Assembly (NCBI GenBank): GCA_037355855.1
Contig: CM074768.1
Span: 930,001 to 994,000, forward strand
From: Pseudo-nitzschia pungens
Taxonomy: Eukaryota > Bacillariophyta > Bacillariophyceae > Bacillariales > Bacillariaceae
Direction of reading: 5' to 3'
Length of the DNA: 64,000 bases
In this document: piece after piece, positions 32,267 to 42,494 of the stretch
Position numbering within the stretch: position 1 is the stretch's first letter
Layout of the letters: every line of letters starts with the position of its first letter
Translations under genes and position numbers: made by a program
The notes under the pieces: model-generated
What the model saw: the letters and a program-made list of their open reading frames with translations, nothing else
Database searches by the model: none
Told to the model about the DNA's origin: nothing

Positions 32267-33706
32267 ATGGCGTCTAAAGGAACCAAACTGAAACCTTTCA
32301 ACATCACACGGGAGGACTGGCCGGAAGACGCCAACACCGTAAAGATGAATGTAGACAGCGAACAAGGTGGAATCGCATTCAGCGACTACCTGAAGGTTCT
32401 CAATGGTACTGAAAGACCGGAACTCTTCCTTATCTGGAAGAGAGACTTTGACCAGAAAATTGCTGGCAATGACAAACTCCACGGAGACCAGAAATTGGAG
32501 GTTCTACAGCGAATTCTCTCTACTGAGGCACTCGGACTTGTCCAGCGAACGCTCGCTCGGACCTACTTGGCCGAACCAACCCACAAGGTCCATCACACCA
32601 GACACGTACAGAAAAAGATCCAAGAGATTGAGCAAAGGGACCAAGCGAACATACTACTATCAATGGGGCAAGACGCCACCGAAACTCCCACGGGAGCCTC
32701 CAAGGAGACGGCAAAGGAGAAATCTCCAAACGCCGACAAAACCGACACAGCCACGGCGAGATCGGACAAAGAATCGGAGACCGACAACCTCGAGTCTCCA
32801 ATCCCAAAGAAGAAGGTCGCAAGCGCCCTCATCCAGTACTACCAATCCCAGGAGTACAGAAAGGATGTCATTGAGGAATGCATGCATGCCCTCAAGCTCA
32901 AAATCTTTGGCAATGACCAACACGGCAAGCGCTCGTACATCGTCCTCCGCCGATTCATGCGAGGCATGCGCGTGGACCTCAAACATGGCATTAGAGCCTG
33001 GGCCAATCGAATGGCCGAACTCCAAAGCTACCTCCCAGACTGCCTCTGGGAATGTGGCAGTGACCAAATGGAAACACCACGAAGTTTCACCCAAGGAGAA
33101 ATGAAGGAAATATTGGATTCCAACATGACCCACTCCCAACGCGAGAAGCTGGAGCACATTAGTTGGGACCTCTACACCCACTCCTTTAACACCACTATCG
33201 ACAAGCTCGAAAATCTGGAAATCACCATCCGGAAGGAAGCAGTAATGCAACAACGCATCACCGACCTCGAAAAGCAGACCGGTGTCACCAAGAAGACCCC
33301 CAAGGCCGCATCTGGGGGAGGAACCCACCACGGGAAATCCCCTGGCAAAAAGAAGCGTCCTGTGGACAACAGCAACAAACAGCTATGCAAGACCTGTGGC
33401 AAGGTCCATGCCGGCAAATGCTGGAAACTAACCGGTGGTCCCCACAAGAAGGGGAAGTTCGACCGGGAAACCATCAACCTGCTCAAGGAGCACTTTGTGG
33501 CAAAAGAACAAGACTCGGACAACGAGCAACACTCCAAACCCCACTGGGGAAGGAACTTATCGAACCACGAGTACTCTTACGTACTGGCCACGGCCCAAGC
33601 TGACCACGAAGTCTCCGATGACGAGATCGACATCTCCGAACGGGAACTCAAAGAGTACAGAAGAAAGTACCGGAAAACCTTCAAAAAGAAAGGTTCCCAC
33701 AACTGA
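32267..33706 (+). CDS. Gypsy C gag
   Basis: 479 residues, ATG at 32267. A capsid-like helical region is followed by a zinc knuckle-like CKTCGKVHAGKC (C-x2-C-x3-H-x3-C) near 33,390 and an acidic tail. The stop TGA (33704-33706) is directly followed by the pol ATG in the same frame, giving the arrangement TGAATG, which is also conserved in copy D. Confidence 0.9.
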   Translation: MASKGTKLKPFNITREDWPEDANTVKMNVDSEQGGIAFSDYLKVLNGTERPELFLIWKRDFDQKIAGNDKLHGDQKLEVLQRILSTEALGLVQRTLARTYLAEPTHKVHHTRHVQKKIQEIEQRDQANILLSMGQDATETPTGASKETAKEKSPNADKTDTATARSDKESETDNLESPIPKKKVASALIQYYQSQEYRKDVIEECMHALKLKIFGNDQHGKRSYIVLRRFMRGMRVDLKHGIRAWANRMAELQSYLPDCLWECGSDQMETPRSFTQGEMKEILDSNMTHSQREKLEHISWDLYTHSFNTTIDKLENLEITIRKEAVMQQRITDLEKQTGVTKKTPKAASGGGTHHGKSPGKKKRPVDNSNKQLCKTCGKVHAGKCWKLTGGPHKKGKFDRETINLLKEHFVAKEQDSDNEQHSKPHWGRNLSNHEYSYVLATAQADHEVSDDEIDISERELKEYRRKYRKTFKKKGSHN

Positions 33707-36700
33707 ATGGCCGATACCATCCACTCGGGACCCCGCATCATCAACAGGTTTGCGGACGTCTGTGTGGAGGTATTGGACCACAAGGGAAGGGGGAGGATGC
33801 TCCGGGGCCTACTAGACTCTGGCTGCTCCAAATCCATCATACTAAGGCAATTTGTCGACCGAAGTCAACTAACGAACCGAGACCAAAGATCTGTCACCTA
33901 CAACACGTACGGAGGCAAGTTCAGAACCAAGTCTGCGGCTTCAGTGGGACTAAGGCTGATAGAATTTTCAAACTCTAAGACCATCAAATGGACCTTCCAA
34001 GTGGATGAGTATCATCACCATGAGGAAGTACCCTATGACATGATTATAGGATCCGATCTAATGGCACAACTGGGACTGGACATAAAATACAGCTCCCGAA
34101 CAATAGAATGGCAGGGTGACACTATTCCCATGAAGGGGATGGGGGAGCTCTCTGACCCGGACAAATGTGAGGCAGTATTCTTTGCCAACACACAAAGTCC
34201 AATCCTCCAACAAGAGGAAGAAAGGCAAGCCAAAATCCTGGACGCCGACTACTCCAAAGTCGACATAGATACTATGGTCAATGACCTGGAGATTACAGAC
34301 GCGTCCAAGGAAGCGCTGAAGAAAACATTGAAGAAATTCCCGACACTCTTTGGAGGAGGATTGGGACTACTGAAGAACATAGAACCGGTATCCATTGAAC
34401 TCCAACCAGGGGTCAAACCGGTCCGACAGAGGTACTACTCCGTACCCCATGCCTTTGAACAGGCACTACGAAAGGAGATCACCAGGCTCTGTGACATCGG
34501 GGTATTTGAAAAACTCCCCCACGATGATGACTCACCATGGGCGTCCCCGACCTTCTGTCAACCAAAGAAAACAGGCGATATCCGAGTTCTCACCGACTTC
34601 CGGAAAATGAACGCCGCCATCCAACGAAAACCATTCCCACTACCACGAATAGGGGAAACAATCCAAAGGCTCCAAAAGTTCAAATCAGCTACGGCGCTGG
34701 ACTTGTCCCAAGGTTACTACACCATCCCTATCTGCAAAGAGAGCCAGAAAATCTGCTCCACCATTCTGCCGTGGGGAAAGTATGCCTACAAGAGACTAGC
34801 AATGGGGATTGCTTGTGCGCCGGATATCTTCCAATCGGTCATGATGAACCTACTAGGGGATCTGGACTACGTTCTTGTCTATATTGATGATATCCTGATC
34901 ATTCAGCGGGAGGGAGAATCTGAACAGGATCACCTCAACAAAATCGATACAGTCCTACAAAGACTGGATGACGCCGGCTTTCGAGCCAACCTACGAAAAT
35001 CCTTTTTCATGCAAAAAGAAGTGGAATATCTGGGATTTCTGTTAACAACAGAGGGCATTCAGCCCCAGCCAAAGAAGCTGGAGGCGATGAAGCGCCTGGA
35101 AGCCCCCAAGAACACCAAGCAACTCAAGATGTTCCTTGGAATGGTAAACTTCTACCGGGACATGTGGAAGCGCCGCTCCCACATCCTAGCCCCTCTGAAC
35201 AAACTAGCAGGGAAAAAGGGCAAAATGAATTGGTACTGGGGTCCAGCAGAGCAGAAAGCTTTCATGGAGGCGAAGAGGATGCTCGCAGATGAAGCGAAAC
35301 TCGCATTCCCGGATTTCACGAAACCATTTCATCTCTACTCAGACGCCAGCGATAGGCAACTGGGAGCCACGGTATGCCAGGATGGCAAGCCCCTTGGTTT
35401 CTACACCCGGAAGCTGAACTCGGCGCAGCTCAACTACACTGTTGGAGAGAAAGAACTCCTGGGCATAGTAGAAGGCCTGAAGGCATTCGAAGGAATCCTA
35501 CGAGGACAAGATGTGATTATTCACACAGACCACCTTAACCTGCTCTATCAGCAGATGCCCACCCAACGGATGGTCCGGTGGAGACTCCTCATGGAGGAGT
35601 TCCACCCGGTAGTCAAGCATGTGGCTGGCAAAGACAACGATGCAGCAGATGCACTATCACGACTGGATATTACGGATGACCCAGCAGATACGGTGGAATG
35701 GCTACCACCAAATAAGCCCCTCACCTACGCGGATGAGGAAGAGCACCTCCGGCAACTCCTATTCCCACTTGGAGAAGCGCCGGAAGAATTCCAGGGCAAT
35801 AGTGCATTCCCACTTGCCCCGGACATGATTCAGTTCTACCAGCAAAAGGACACAGGAATCATGAGAGCTCTGGAAAAAGACAATCGACTAACCACCAAAA
35901 TGGTGGAAGGTCACAACCTAATCCACAAAGAAGGAAAGATTCTGATTCCCGACAAACTCAAGGACAGAGTCATGGAATGGTACCACAGCATGTTGGTCCA
36001 TCCCGGAGAAAAGAGAATGGAACAGAGCATACGCTCAGTGTTCACCTGGAAAGGCCTACGGAAGGACGTTCAGGACCTCTGCAAACACTGCCACACGTGT
36101 CAGATGTTTAAGAAGAGTGGCCGGAAGAAGTATGGACTACTACCGGAAAAAGCAGCTGAGGTCACCAAATGGCAGAGGGTCAATGTGGATCTCTGGGGAC
36201 CTGCAACTGTCCACAACAAAAATGGTAAAGACTACCAAATCCATGTCCTCACCATGGTGGACCCAGTGACCGGATGGTTTGAACTGGCTCACCTGAAGGA
36301 CTCCCCAAATGCAGCAGAAACTCAACGATTGTTGGACAGTACCTGGCTGGCAAGATATCCGCGCCCAAAGGAAATTGGCTTTGATGGCGGGAGTGAGTTC
36401 AAAGCAGAGTTCCAAGAGCTCTGCGAGAACATGGGGATGAAAAGAAAGCCCAGTGGGGCTTGGAACCCACAATCCAACTCGGTGTTGGAAAGGATCCATC
36501 AGGTATTAAAGGACTGTCTGTTGTCCTTCAACCTAGAAAACAGGGACCTCCACGAGGAGGACCCTTTTGAGGAATTCACCACCAAGGCAGCGTATGCTAT
36601 CAGAAGCGCCATCCATACCACCCTGGGGTACTCCCCAGCGCAACTGGTGTTTGGTCGAGACATGTTCATGCCGGTGAACTTCCCAGTGGATTGGGAAGCA

Positions 36701-36976
36701 ATCCAAGCAAGGAAGCAGAAAAGCATCCACAAGAGCAACATCAGGGAAAACCAGAAGAGGATCCCCCATGTCTATAAAGAAGGAGACTATGTCACCCTGG
36801 AAAGGAAGGGCATTATTCCAAAACTATCCTTCCCACGGCAAGGACCTTACAAGGTGCTCAAGGCCCATGATAATGGAACCGTAACTATTGAAACTGCTCC
36901 TTTTGTAACTGACCGGGTTAACATCAGGAGAGTCCATCCCTATTATTGCAGGGATAGCCCTGAACCAGAGAAGTAA
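33707..36976 (+). CDS. Gypsy C pol: protease, RT, RNase H, integrase
   Basis: 1,089 residues, intact. Protease LLDSGCSKS near 33,810; RT with VLTDFRKMN, active site VYIDDILI near 34,880; RNase H with LYSDASDRQLGATV and TDHLNLLY; integrase zinc finger H..H..C..C (LVHPGEKR, CKHCHTC) near 35,995-36,105; DDE core in VDLWGP, FDGGSEF and NPQSNSVLERIH. The tail has a basic VTLERKG segment but no clear chromodomain. It starts with ATG right after the gag stop, so either stop readthrough or reinitiation could express it. Confidence 0.94.
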   Translation: MADTIHSGPRIINRFADVCVEVLDHKGRGRMLRGLLDSGCSKSIILRQFVDRSQLTNRDQRSVTYNTYGGKFRTKSAASVGLRLIEFSNSKTIKWTFQVDEYHHHEEVPYDMIIGSDLMAQLGLDIKYSSRTIEWQGDTIPMKGMGELSDPDKCEAVFFANTQSPILQQEEERQAKILDADYSKVDIDTMVNDLEITDASKEALKKTLKKFPTLFGGGLGLLKNIEPVSIELQPGVKPVRQRYYSVPHAFEQALRKEITRLCDIGVFEKLPHDDDSPWASPTFCQPKKTGDIRVLTDFRKMNAAIQRKPFPLPRIGETIQRLQKFKSATALDLSQGYYTIPICKESQKICSTILPWGKYAYKRLAMGIACAPDIFQSVMMNLLGDLDYVLVYIDDILIIQREGESEQDHLNKIDTVLQRLDDAGFRANLRKSFFMQKEVEYLGFLLTTEGIQPQPKKLEAMKRLEAPKNTKQLKMFLGMVNFYRDMWKRRSHILAPLNKLAGKKGKMNWYWGPAEQKAFMEAKRMLADEAKLAFPDFTKPFHLYSDASDRQLGATVCQDGKPLGFYTRKLNSAQLNYTVGEKELLGIVEGLKAFEGILRGQDVIIHTDHLNLLYQQMPTQRMVRWRLLMEEFHPVVKHVAGKDNDAADALSRLDITDDPADTVEWLPPNKPLTYADEEEHLRQLLFPLGEAPEEFQGNSAFPLAPDMIQFYQQKDTGIMRALEKDNRLTTKMVEGHNLIHKEGKILIPDKLKDRVMEWYHSMLVHPGEKRMEQSIRSVFTWKGLRKDVQDLCKHCHTCQMFKKSGRKKYGLLPEKAAEVTKWQRVNVDLWGPATVHNKNGKDYQIHVLTMVDPVTGWFELAHLKDSPNAAETQRLLDSTWLARYPRPKEIGFDGGSEFKAEFQELCENMGMKRKPSGAWNPQSNSVLERIHQVLKDCLLSFNLENRDLHEEDPFEEFTTKAAYAIRSAIHTTLGYSPAQLVFGRDMFMPVNFPVDWEAIQARKQKSIHKSNIRENQKRIPHVYKEGDYVTLERKGIIPKLSFPRQGPYKVLKAHDNGTVTIETAPFVTDRVNIRRVHPYYCRDSPEPEK

Positions 36977-37000
36977 TTGTTACAGTACCATGGAGGAGCA

Positions 37001-37195
37001 TGCCGTGCACCGGAATACAGTCACGAGCCCACTCGGGACTGGATTAAGGATAGGGATAAAAGAAAAGATTAGCGATCCGATGGAATCGCCGATTCAGGAG
37101 GGTTGCTGGATCTGTAGCAAATAGACTAATCAATAGAGCTCACAATTTGCATATCACTACTACTTTCTAATCACTAGTAGACCCGGGGTATGGCA
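37001..37195 (+). repeat. 3' LTR of Gypsy C
   Basis: 195 bp, identical to the 5' LTR; preceded by the purine-rich ATGGAGGAGCA, a likely polypurine tract, and followed by CCTAT. Confidence 0.92.
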
Positions 37196-37200
37196 CCTAT

Positions 37201-37321
37201 TGGTACGTTTAATTTTCTTACTTTCTTGTTTTGATTCACATGTTCACGAGGATATGCTAATTTTACTTCAACTCTCTGATTCCCGTCCGGAATGTTCTTT
37301 TCAATCACTAATTGTTTGATT
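37201..37321 (-). repeat. Copia 5' LTR, part 2
   Basis: 121 bp that continue 31200-31290 after removal of element C, giving 212 bp. It differs from the 3' LTR by ACGAGG versus ACAAGG. Confidence 0.85.
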
Positions 37322-37795
37322 GTGGTAGTAGAGAGAGTCTAGGGGTGAGGCGCCGGAAGTGGAAAAGGATGGCAGCGGATACCCACCAGTAGCAATAGCA
37401 ACGGCAGCGGCTTGCATTCCGCTGTGGTACGCGGCGACCTCGCGGTAAGAAACCAGGAGCTGGTTCATGCGCTCGAGGTAGGCTTCCTCGTCCCAATCGC
37501 CGCCGCCGTCGTCTTCTTTGTCACCGCCATTCTTGCATTCTTTCTCCTTGTCGTTATTGTTGCAGCAGTCACTGCGGTGTTCCTCTTGCCGAGTTCCGCA
37601 AAAAAATTCGGTGCGGGTGATCTTGCAGCCTTGCTCCGAGACAATCTTCCACATTTCCAAGGCCACGATGACTGTCGTTAGTGGTAGGGAAATGTCACTG
37701 CGGAGAATGTGAGCAAGTATGGTGATCACACACAGGGCCGCGCGGAGGAGCAATGACAAACCGGACCCGCTATTGTTGTTGGTAGCGCTGGTCAT
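37322..37795 (-). pseudogene. 5' half of the host gene split by the Copia insertion
   Basis: 158 codons from ATG at 37795 (the frame upstream to 37855 starts with TTG). The N-terminus has a hydrophobic stretch (LSLLLRAALCVITILAHIL) and a second one (LPLTTVIVALEMW), so a membrane protein with one or two helices is likely. Then come Cys/Asn/Asp-rich low complexity, an acidic stretch, and a helix (YLERMNQLLVSYREVAAYHSG). The segment ends in DSLYYH at the target duplication. Codons continue in frame at 18357 to give a 235-residue ORF across the cluster. No family is recognised. Confidence 0.65.
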
Positions 37796-39462
37796 GATGG
37801 TTGAAAAAATCGTATCGATGATTCGGCGATGATTGATTCTTACTTCGTAGTTCAATCGAAATATTGTAGTTGGAAGAATGAACGAGATCGAATGCCTTTT
37901 TGAATTTTATGACGTATCGTTGAATACAAACGTTCATTGCTAATGAATGATTGTGGACGATGATTAGATTCATTCATCTTTTCCGAACTGTCCGACGCTG
38001 AGATGGTGGTTTTCGATAGCAGTTGAAGAACGAGCATCAGATTGCGGCAAGCGAGACTGACATGGGTAGTAACGTGGGAAATCAAGTGGCGATTTTGAGC
38101 TCTGCAGTCGCGCTACGGTAGCTTTACCCTGGCAGTGGAGTGGCGACTCGCTGTACAGTAACACATTATCCACAGCAATAGTACAGTGTTGGTACTGAAC
38201 TCGAAACAAACAGGGGAAAAGTCAAAGGTTGTTGTAAGTTGAAAATGGGAAATGATTGTGAAGAAACCAGAAACTACGATTAACCTTACTCGTAACTTTC
38301 GCGCGGGCCTCACCTTTGGATCGATCTGTGAATACTGAATACTGGGACGTGTACACGTACGTTAATTACTTCGTACGTGTACTCGTACTGTGAGGTTAAT
38401 TTTTTATTCATCATGAAAGTAAATTTTTCTAACATAGCAAAGTGAACCGAAAAGAAGAACGAAACTAAAAAACAATCGTTTCATGCATTCTTCATTAGAG
38501 TCTTTAGTTATTGATTGAGAACGAGAATTTGTTCATCATGTGACGTCTTGTTGACAGGTCAAATCCCGACATACTCCTTCGTAAAAGGATCGTGCACAAT
38601 GATCGGTGCTCGCTATGACGCCATGTCGGCAGGATCAATTCCAGTTTGGACATCCTACGAGTAAGATTACGTACTTCGTCCATTGTAAAAGGTTCGTCCT
38701 CTATGATCGGTGTTCGGTTTGTCGGATCCAAATTTCTTTTCACAGCAGTGTCCTGTCGCAACCACTGCGGATGCTTCCGGAAAGCAGTATCTCTTTTATT
38801 GGGGTAGAGGACACTTAGAAGTGGAAGTAAAAGTGAAATCATTAATGCTACGTGCAGTCCATTTGCCCTAGGTAGCAACAGATTCATTTGCGACACAACT
38901 CATGCTACAACTAGAGAAGGTTTTCCATAAACAACAGAAAGAGCACTCTCATTGTCATTCCCACTACTATTTACTACTTCTCATAATAGAATTCGTTCTG
39001 TATCCCATGGTTTGCATTATGCGACGACAATCACGTTCGCGTGTTTTTGCAACTGAATCAATGCCACACCCTTGGAGTCCGTTGCTGGTTCCGAATTCGT
39101 GTGTGGGAACATTGCGCTGTGGCTTGTGCCTTTGGTGCAGAAATGATGGAAGCACAACGCAATCCACCAACGTTGAGGACGCGATGACGCAGACTTCACC
39201 TTCGAAGGTTGTCATCGACAGGCACAGGGACGTCCTCCTGCGCACAGCACCACTTCTTCTGGTATTTGTTTGAGAGTCCCTTCGCCACCCGTTGTTTCGA
39301 ACACTCGATCGATTTGTGCTCGATGTTGAAAGCCCATACGGTAGGCTTGTTTTTAATCTGAGTTTCTTTATATACCCATACAGAACCATGCTACAACAAT
39401 ACACAGTAATGATGCATACAAGTACGGTAAGGTTACTGCATACCGTTTGTTTTCAAAAGCCA

Positions 39463-39557
39463 TACTACGAAATTCCTAACAGCTGTCCTCAAGTCCACGT
39501 AGAAATTAGTACATAGGGGCGTAGAACCAACGGACAGCTGTTGGGAATTTTGTAGTA
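39463..39557. repeat. Near-perfect 26-bp inverted repeat (hairpin)
   Basis: Arms 39463-39488 and 39532-39557 differ at about two positions (TACTACGA..CCTAACAGCTGTCC versus the inverse TACTACAA..CCCAACAGCTGTCC) with a 43-nt loop. No protein is implied. It could be a foldback transposon remnant or a structured RNA. Confidence 0.6.
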
Positions 39558-39580
39558 CACCCATGTCCATCAAAAGATTC

Positions 39581-40152
39581 TGTACATGGAAAGCGTTTCT
39601 TGCGATGGAACTGACTTAAAGGCCACAAAAAATTCGCCTCAACGTTTGGAAGAATACGGTACCAGCAGTACACGTACTGGGGATAGTGAATTTCGATAAA
39701 AGTACTCACTTTAGAAATGTTTAACGAGAAAGATTGCTCCCGTTGGATACACGTACCGGTAGTTGTAAAAGACGGGCCAAGTTTTTACGTCTTATTTTCA
39801 ATAACGTGGTGACAGATCAATTTCCATCGCGTGAATTGCGAAATAAAGTTACACAGCTCATTAGTGTACATGGAAAGCGTTTCTTGCGATGGAACTGACT
39901 TAAAGGCCACAAAAAATTCGACTCCACGTTTGGAAGAATACGGTACCAGCAGTACACGTACCGGGGATAGTGAATTTCGATAAAAGTACTCACTTTAGAA
40001 ATGTTTAACGAGAAAGATTGCTCCCGTTGGATACACGTACCGGTAGTTGTAAAAGACGGGCCAAGGTTTTACGTCTTACAGTATTTTTAATAACGTGGTG
40101 ACAGATCAATTTCCATCGCTTGAATTGTGAAATCAAGTTACACAGCTCATTA
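39581..40152. repeat. Tandem duplication with a 284-bp unit
   Basis: TGTACATGGAAAGCG.. at 39581 recurs at 39865, and the copies stay alignable to about 40152 with few substitutions and one 5-bp insertion (ACAGT/CAGTA region near 40,078). It contains no ORF of interest. Confidence 0.8.
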
Positions 40153-41199
40153 TTTGTGAGTTTATCACTCTTTTGTTGAGTTTTCGAAGCACGTGTTTGA
40201 GAATCTACTTACGGTTCTATCCATGTCGGTGATGTATAAGTAACCATTATTTTTGGAACCGTGAAAAACACACGACGAAAACGAAATCAAATGACCTTGC
40301 GTGGCGGAACCAATTCTCGAGCATTTATCGTCCCGCTGGGGTGAGCTTTAACTGTTTTCGATCTAGCGGAACATGAATATTGTTTCAGCGGAACATGGCT
40401 ATTGTTTTCAATTTTTCAACGAGATAAAGCAATCCCAGAAAAGAACAAAACAACAACTGTTTATGAAATGAGACATTCATAAAGGTGTTGAACTTTGGAA
40501 AACGAATATTTATCATTCGGTCACTTTGGATACAAATCAATAATGAAAAACGTCTTTTCAATACTCTACATTTTATATTTATTGCGCAAAGATGACATCA
40601 TCGGTCGTCAGAGGTCGTTGATTCCTCAAAATGCATTCCTATCTTTCCGTACTTGGGGAGAATTTTATTGAATAGCAGTAATATTATAGCCAATGACACT
40701 AAATTCGACAACATTCAATTACTTAATGATTTGAGCTACTCGTTCTTCGCGCGGAGGTGAAGTGTGAAAGTCTAGGGGCAAGATCATGTTTTTTAAAACA
40801 ACTGTGTTTACGATTCCAGTAAACGACCGCCCGCGATTACCTGATGACGAGGCCTTTTCCTCGTTCTTCTTGGAAAGCACTTCCAGAGTGTACCCGTTCC
40901 TACTACGGTAAGATAAGATTTGTACACGGGAACCTCTCGAACAATCCATCAAATTCGATGATACAAAAATTAAAGTTCCCCTCGATTTGGTAGTAAGATT
41001 ACTTCTGATTCTCACATTTTCCAAACACCGAAGCAGAACGCAACAGCCGAGCGAATAATAATACTCATCCCCATCAACCGTCTGATTCTTTTAAGAAGAA
41101 GAGCACTATAGCCCGATCGTTCTCATTGCCACACATCACTACTGTTTCTTAATCTCACAGCAGATTCTCACTGCATTATTTGCGCTATACTTTGCAACA

Positions 41200-42494
41200 A
41201 TGGATCCTACAACATCGATTCCCTCTGCAACCAATGCTTCCAGAACGGACTCCGGGACTGTGACCGATTCGTTGCCGGTGGATTCGTTCTCTCCTCCATC
41301 GATTAGCGAGCCGGAGCCCTTTGCCGTGAAAAAAGGCCCGTTACCTTGGAATCCTTCTGCTTCGAGAAGCACTGACGACCGCGATCGCCCAACGGATCAT
41401 GGTAATGACCCTCGTGCGGCGTTCACTTCCCCCATCGAAGGACTCCCAAGTCAGGGTCCCATCCTCGTGAGACCCTGTGCCAGGACCGAGAAGAGAATGC
41501 TGGCATCTGCTCTCAAGGACGCCATGGACGAACTCGATCGCATTTGGAACGTGGAGGAAGAGGGAAACGGCGGCGGCGAAGAGTACGACGAAGACGACGA
41601 TCTCACCGTGGAGGAGAACGATTCCTCGAGCCTATCCACGTCGTCGCCCTCGACCTCTTGCGATCGCGTCCGTCAGACCGCGGCACTGCTAGTCCGGGCT
41701 TTTTCCCAGGACGTCTACGATCCAGCCATTCGAGCGTTGACCGAGAACGAGGAGCTCCGGTCCCGGACGGAAGATCTCACCAACCAGGTTGAATCAAACC
41801 TCCGGGAGATCGAGCGCCTTCGAAGATCCGAGCAGCGGTCCAAGGAATCCATCAAGGTGAGTTGATTGGTATTGTGCAGTAGAATCCCTTCCTTCGCAGG
41901 GCATGGCCCATTTGTCCCCTTCGCGTGACTAGAGTTCGCCATCCATTACTTGCTTCTCATGATTCATTCTTCTTTTTCTACTCAAACTCACCACAGAATC
42001 TACTCAAGGCGGTCGATCGATCCACCGAAGAGGCCAAGGATTCCTCCCAGGCCAAGCTGGTCGAGGCGAAGCTCCGAGCGGACCTGCTGCAAGCCCGTAA
42101 GGAGCGGGACTCTGCGCACCACGAATCCCTGGTTGCCCAACGATCCCTCGAGCTGTTGAAAGAAGACGCCGAGTCTCTCAAGAAGGAGAAAATCCGCCTC
42201 CAACACGAAAACCTCCGTCTCGAGCGGGAAGCCCGGTCGGCCCGGTCCCATGCCGAGGCCCTGAGCACCTCCATAACCACGAGTTCCGGTGAATCGGTGG
42301 ACTTTTACAAGCGCAAGGCACGGGACCTCGAGACGCACCTACAGGGAATGACGGCCCGCCTCGCGGAAAAGAACCAGGAGATCCTGGAGCTACGCCACTG
42401 CCGGGATCGGAATCTCTCCCAGAGCCGTCTAGAGGCCCTCCGAGCATGTGGCACCACAACCCCGGTCCACAAAAAGGCCCGCGTCACGCGGTGA
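41200..42494 (+). CDS. Coiled-coil protein, two exons
   Basis: Exons 41200-41856 and 41997-42494, joined by a 140-bp GT-AG intron (ATCAAG|GTGAGT..CACCACAG|AATCTA), phase 0, giving 384 residues. Without splicing the first exon ends two codons later. Residues 1-120 are Ser/Thr/Pro-rich with an acidic block (EEEGNGGGEEYDEDDDL). Residues ~165-350 form a long predicted coiled coil across the exon junction (LTENEELRSRTEDLTNQVES, then KLRADLLQARKERDSAHHE and more). The C-terminus is basic (VHKKARVTR), consistent with a nuclear signal. No named family; a structural or cytoskeletal/nuclear role is a guess. Confidence 0.7.

Larger units (their letters stand above)
31291..37195 (+). mobile_element. Ty3/Gypsy retrotransposon C, complete with identical LTRs
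   Basis: 5,905 bp inserted in the Copia 5' LTR, flanked by CCTAT (31286-31290, 37196-37200). The two 195-bp LTRs are identical by eye over their whole length, gag and pol are open, and a long 5' leader (~780 nt) precedes gag. This is the youngest insertion in the cluster and a candidate active element. Confidence 0.94.
18364..37321 (-). mobile_element. Ty1/Copia LTR retrotransposon, split by three later insertions
   Basis: Minus-strand element whose LTRs are 18364-18575 and, split, 31200-31290 plus 37201-37321 (212 bp each). Subtracting element B with its TSD (5,728 bp), the solo LTR with TSD (199 bp) and element C with TSD (5,910 bp) leaves about 7.1 kb of Copia. The order is gag, protease, integrase, reverse transcriptase, RNase H, the Copia order. 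The two LTR copies differ at two visible sites (CTACAG/CTGCAG and ACAAGG/ACGAGG), so it is older than its guests. A polypurine tract GAGAGGGAG abuts the 3' LTR. It is dead now: besides the insertions there is a frameshift in the integrase region and a premature stop near the end of RNase H. It belongs to the broad class of diatom CoDi-like elements. Confidence 0.9.
37796..41199. other. Long intergenic region with repeats
   Basis: 3.4 kb without a supported gene. It holds a 26-bp-arm hairpin (39463-39557), a 284-bp tandem duplication (39581-40152), one exact GTAAGGTTAC (39427-39436) and near copies (38281, 38661, 40990). A minus-strand ORF at 38887-38504 has an N-terminal hydrophobic stretch but overlaps short direct repeats and is not called. 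Confidence 0.55.

Noticed and set aside
38504..38887. 127-residue minus-strand ORF with a hydrophobic N-terminus
   Set aside because: Short direct repeats (TGTAAAAGG..GATCGGTG-like) underlie the sequence and no domain is found, so coding cannot be supported.
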